DNA from: Phycisphaerales bacterium UBA7708
GTDB taxonomy: Bacteria > Planctomycetota > Phycisphaerae > Sedimentisphaerales > Anaerohalosphaeraceae
Direction: 5' to 3'
Length of the DNA: 7,157 nucleotides
Assembly: GCA_002482415.1 (NCBI GenBank)
Contig: DLFY01000282.1
Location: forward strand, 1 to 7,157
Below the pieces are notes generated by a model that had not been told where the DNA came from, did no database searches, and worked only from the letters and a program-made list of their open reading frames with translations. The position numbers and the translations under genes are program-made. Each line of letters opens with the position of its first letter. The stretch's first letter is position 1. Below, one piece after another: positions 4,745 through 7,157 of this stretch.

Positions 4745-5928
4745 AAAAGCTGCTCAATGAAAAATGGCTGGTGGGTTTTCTGGGGCTGATTGCGGCGGTG
4801 CCGGCGCTGTCCACGGATATGTATTTAGCGGCGATGCCGCTGATTGCGGAGCAGTGGAGTGTGTCCCAGAGCCGGGTGGGGCTGTCGATGGTGATGTGGT
4901 TTATCAGCTTCAGCATCTGCCTGCTGCTGTGCGGACCGATTTCCGACAAGTACGGACGGCGGCCGGTACTGCTGACGGGGTTGTCGCTGTTTACGCTGTC
5001 CAGTTTTCTGTGTGCGTCGGCGGGCAATGTTGTGCAGCTTATTTTGTTTCGGATGCTGCAGGGGGCCAGCGCCGCGGCGCCGGGGTCGATGTGCATGGCG
5101 ATCTGCCGGGACCGCTACGAGGGTGATCGTCGAAAACATGTGCTGGCGTATATCAGTATTATCCTGTCGATTACACCGATGCTGGCCCCGATGATCGGGG
5201 CGATGCTGCTCAAGTATGTGCACTGGCGGGCGATCTTTGTGGTACAGGGAGTACTGACACTGGGGACGCTGTCGCTGACGGTGATGTTTAATGAGACGCT
5301 GCGGCTGCCGCTTTCGGAGCCGTTTTATAAGCTCCTGGGGCGGTATCTCAAGCTGCTGGGCAATACCAATTATCTGCTGTGCAATAACGCGATGGGGCTT
5401 CTGGCGGGGCCGTTTTTCGGGTATCTGGGATTTTCGTCAATTGTGTATATCACGATCTTCGGCCTGTCCGAGCAGAGGTTCAGTATGTTTTTCGGTCTCA
5501 ACGCCATGGTATCGATGCTGGGGGCGTTTACGTGTACGCGGCTGACGCGGTATGTTTCCGATGTCCGGCTGATTACCGCGTCGCTATTTGGCTATGCGGC
5601 GTGCGGGCTGGGGATGCTGCTGCTGGGGTCGGTGCATTATCTTTATTTTGCGGTGTTTATGGCGGGGATTTCCTATTGCCTGGGTATCAGCCGGCCGCTG
5701 AGCAATCACCTGATTCTGGAGCAGGTTCAGACCGACATCGGTTCGGCGTCGTCGTTTATCGTGTTTTACCAGTTTCTGGTCGGCTCGATTTCCATGGCGA
5801 TTACCACGGCGGACTGGGCCAGGCCGATTTTTGTGTTCGGGGTGCTGGCCTTCGTGGTGCCGGTGATTGTGCTGATGTTGTGGCCGATACTGATTCGGCG
5901 GGTGTGCCGGGGACATAGCCATGGCTGA
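4741..5928 (+). CDS. MFS multidrug/metabolite exporter, Bcr/CflA type
   Basis: This is a 395-residue inner-membrane protein of the major facilitator superfamily, expected to have 12 helices and to export small molecules in exchange for protons. The N-terminal STDMYLAAMP (D26 in TM1) is typical of the Bcr/CflA drug-resistance group (DHA1). Motif A is GPISDKYGRRP (residues 65-75). The TM4 motif FRMLQGASAAAP (R104) follows, then ICRD. TM5 motif C is represented by APMIGAMLL, with HWRAIF after it. Length is normal for the group. The ATG overlaps the preceding TGA (ATGA) and has no ribosome binding site of its own, so translation is probably coupled to the BASS gene. The substrate is unknown; homologues handle bicyclomycin, chloramphenicol, sulfonamides, cysteine or other metabolites. 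Role in resistance is not shown by the sequence. Confidence 0.92.
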   Translation: MKKLLNEKWLVGFLGLIAAVPALSTDMYLAAMPLIAEQWSVSQSRVGLSMVMWFISFSICLLLCGPISDKYGRRPVLLTGLSLFTLSSFLCASAGNVVQLILFRMLQGASAAAPGSMCMAICRDRYEGDRRKHVLAYISIILSITPMLAPMIGAMLLKYVHWRAIFVVQGVLTLGTLSLTVMFNETLRLPLSEPFYKLLGRYLKLLGNTNYLLCNNAMGLLAGPFFGYLGFSSIVYITIFGLSEQRFSMFFGLNAMVSMLGAFTCTRLTRYVSDVRLITASLFGYAACGLGMLLLGSVHYLYFAVFMAGISYCLGISRPLSNHLILEQVQTDIGSASSFIVFYQFLVGSISMAITTADWARPIFVFGVLAFVVPVIVLMLWPILIRRVCRGHSHG

Positions 5929-5938
5929 TGTTTTTTTT
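5911..5938 (+). terminator. Possible intrinsic terminator of the transporter operon
   Basis: ACATAGC and GCTGATGT can form a 7-bp stem with one bulged G around a CATG loop, followed by a run of eight T (5931-5938). The hairpin overlaps the last codons of the MFS gene. It is weak because it is short, bulged and only moderately GC-rich, so read-through into the mannosidase gene is possible. Confidence 0.45.
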
Positions 5939-5951
5939 GTGTTATTAAGTT

Positions 5952-5981
5952 TTGATTCGGGAATCCTGACTGTGATATGAA
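5952..5981 (+). promoter_or_regulatory. Possible promoter with internal palindrome upstream of the GH92 gene
   Basis: TTGATT (5952-5957) and TATGAA (5976-5981) are 18 bases apart, each matching four of six consensus bases. The spacer region contains GATTC-GG-GAATC (5954-5965), a 5-bp inverted repeat overlapping the -35, where a repressor or activator could bind. The predicted start is near 5988, giving a leader of about 90 bases. The palindrome is a plain observation; promoter activity is uncertain. Confidence 0.35.
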
Positions 5982-6068
5982 ACCCGGGATGTAATGATGT
6001 CATCTTAAACCAGGGTGCATTGCGGATGGCGATGCCGGATGCAAATACGGCAAACAAATAAACCAATC

Positions 6069-6073
6069 GGGAG
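6069..6073 (+). promoter_or_regulatory. Ribosome binding site deciding the GH92 start
   Basis: GGGAG ends six bases before the ATG at 6080. An in-frame TAA at 6059 rules out earlier starts, so 6080 is the start. Confidence 0.75.
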
Positions 6074-6079
6074 TTCGAT

Positions 6080-7157
6080 ATGGACGGGTATAAAGCAGCA
6101 CGGTTCAATGGTTTGTGTCATGCGGTGATGGTCTGGGCGGGTCTGATTGCGGGGAGTGCGGCTCTGTATGCCAAAGAGCCTGTCGATTACATCAATCCGA
6201 TGATTGGGGCTTCGACATCCACGGAGGCGGCGGGGGTGCTGCATGGGCTGGGCAAGACCTTTCCCGGGCCTGCGACGCCGTTTGGGCTGGTGCAGCTCAG
6301 TCCGGACACCATCACCGGCGGAGACAACGGGCCGGGATATTCGCATCATCATACGACTATCGAAGGATTCAGTTTTACACACATGAGCGGCATTGGGTGG
6401 TACGGGGATTTGGGCAACTTCCTGGTTATGCCGACGACGGGCCAACTCAAGACGGCCTGCGGGCGGACGGATGTTCCGGATGAGGGGTACCGTTCCCGCT
6501 TCAGTCATGAGTCTGAGGTCTGCCGTGCGGGATATTATGCGGTGGATTTGTCGGATTATCAGATTCGGGCGGAACTGACGGCGGCCCCTCACGCGGGCAT
6601 ATTGCGGTTTACATATCCGGAGTCTCCTGTGTCACGGATTCAGATAGACCTGGCCCGGCGTGTCGGCGGGACATCCACGGAGCAATTTGTACGGGTGGTC
6701 GATGATACTACCATTGAAGGCTGGATGAAGTGTACGCCGGATGGAGGCGGCTGGGGGGACGGCAGCGGCAAGGCCAATTATACGGTCTATTTTTATTGCA
6801 TGTTTAGTATCCCGCTGAAGACTTACGGGGTCTGGAAGGCGGATATCCCGGATGACTGGAAACGAAAACGAGACGATGTGACCAGCCAGCGTTATCGTGA
6901 GCAGGTTGCAAAGGCCGAAGTGCTCAAAGGCTGTCGCCAGATGCAGGGCAAGCACCTGGGATTCTTTGTGGAATTTCCGACGACCGACAAGCAGCAGGTT
7001 CTGGTCAAAAGCGGCATTTCCTTTGTCAGTATTGAAGGTGCCCGGAAAAATCTTGAGAAAGACATTCCCGGATGGGATTTTGATGCGACGGTTCAGCAGG
7101 CACGTCAATTGTGGAACAAGGCGGTGTCGGGAGTTCGCGTTGAGGGCGGCACCGAAG
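6080..7157 (+). CDS. Glycoside hydrolase family 92 alpha-mannosidase, N-terminal half (3' partial)
   Basis: GH92 enzymes are calcium-dependent exo-alpha-mannosidases, mostly alpha-1,2 but also 1,3, 1,4 and 1,6, that trim mannose from N-glycans, mannans or related polymers. The frame is open to the window edge with 359 codons visible, about half the usual 700-plus. The first 31 residues look like a Sec signal peptide ending in ALYA, so the enzyme is probably periplasmic or outside the cell. Visible family signatures are VDYINPMIG (35-43), TFPGPATPFGLVQLSPDT (from residue 60), GYSHHH, FSFTHMSGIG (97-106), and VKSGISFVS (309-317) followed by an ARKNLEKDIPGW segment. The visible part is the beta-sandwich domain and the linker into the catalytic helical barrel; the catalytic acid, base and most calcium ligands lie beyond the window, so activity and linkage preference cannot be judged. 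The gene starts 151 bases after the transporter operon. Confidence 0.93.
   Translation, partial: MDGYKAARFNGLCHAVMVWAGLIAGSAALYAKEPVDYINPMIGASTSTEAAGVLHGLGKTFPGPATPFGLVQLSPDTITGGDNGPGYSHHHTTIEGFSFTHMSGIGWYGDLGNFLVMPTTGQLKTACGRTDVPDEGYRSRFSHESEVCRAGYYAVDLSDYQIRAELTAAPHAGILRFTYPESPVSRIQIDLARRVGGTSTEQFVRVVDDTTIEGWMKCTPDGGGWGDGSGKANYTVYFYCMFSIPLKTYGVWKADIPDDWKRKRDDVTSQRYREQVAKAEVLKGCRQMQGKHLGFFVEFPTTDKQQVLVKSGISFVSIEGARKNLEKDIPGWDFDATVQQARQLWNKAVSGVRVEGGTE

Noticed and set aside
5584..6108. Minus-strand 174-codon ORF spanning the MFS end and the intergenic gap
   Set aside because: Most of it is antisense to the MFS gene with His/Gln/Pro-rich shadow composition; no start signals or family features seen.
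6005..6592. Minus-strand 195-codon ORF and plus-strand 122-codon ORF (6115-6483) in the GH92 region
   Set aside because: Both conflict with the frame starting at 6080, which shows a signal peptide and several GH92 signatures.

Overview
The window reads as chromosomal DNA from an environmental Gram-negative-type bacterium, most likely a planctomycete of the Phycisphaerae kind (inference). The clues are an exosortase-type PEP-CTERM surface protein, a secreted GH92 mannosidase, an RsmH with a basic N-terminal extension, and G-rich coding strands. Verrucomicrobial or lentisphaeral relatives are not excluded. No mobile element, CRISPR array, tRNA or rRNA was seen.

Layout. (1) Bases 1-2535 (+) hold housekeeping genes: the C-terminal motor part of the FtsK DNA translocase (5' end outside the window), then 21 bp later rsmH, a 16S rRNA methyltransferase. 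(2) Bases 2536-3790 hold one minus-strand gene for a PEP-CTERM protein. It has a near-consensus promoter with an extended -10, a strong ribosome binding site and a terminator. A roughly 70-bp double-hairpin element lies just past its 3' end, and a second copy lies upstream of its promoter. The second copy has its own sigma70-like promoter (minus strand) and no credible ORF, so it looks like a small-RNA unit or the leftover ends of a deleted gene. (3) Bases 3791-5928 (+) hold a two-gene transporter operon: a BASS-family sodium-coupled transporter overlapping by ATGA a Bcr/CflA-type MFS exporter. (4) From 6080 to the window end (+) runs a signal-peptide-bearing GH92 alpha-mannosidase, cut by the window edge.

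How the parts relate. FtsK and RsmH act in chromosome segregation and ribosome maturation, and probably share a transcript. The PEP-CTERM protein should be exported and processed by an exosortase encoded elsewhere. The GH92 enzyme suggests use of mannose-rich glycans. The transporter pair may be independent of it, because a possible terminator and a possible new promoter lie between them. The most interesting part is 2536-3790: the repeated double-hairpin element, the apparently gene-less promoter-terminator unit, and a 13-bp direct repeat shared by the two flanking control regions. Inside ftsK there is also a clear change of codon use near base 770.
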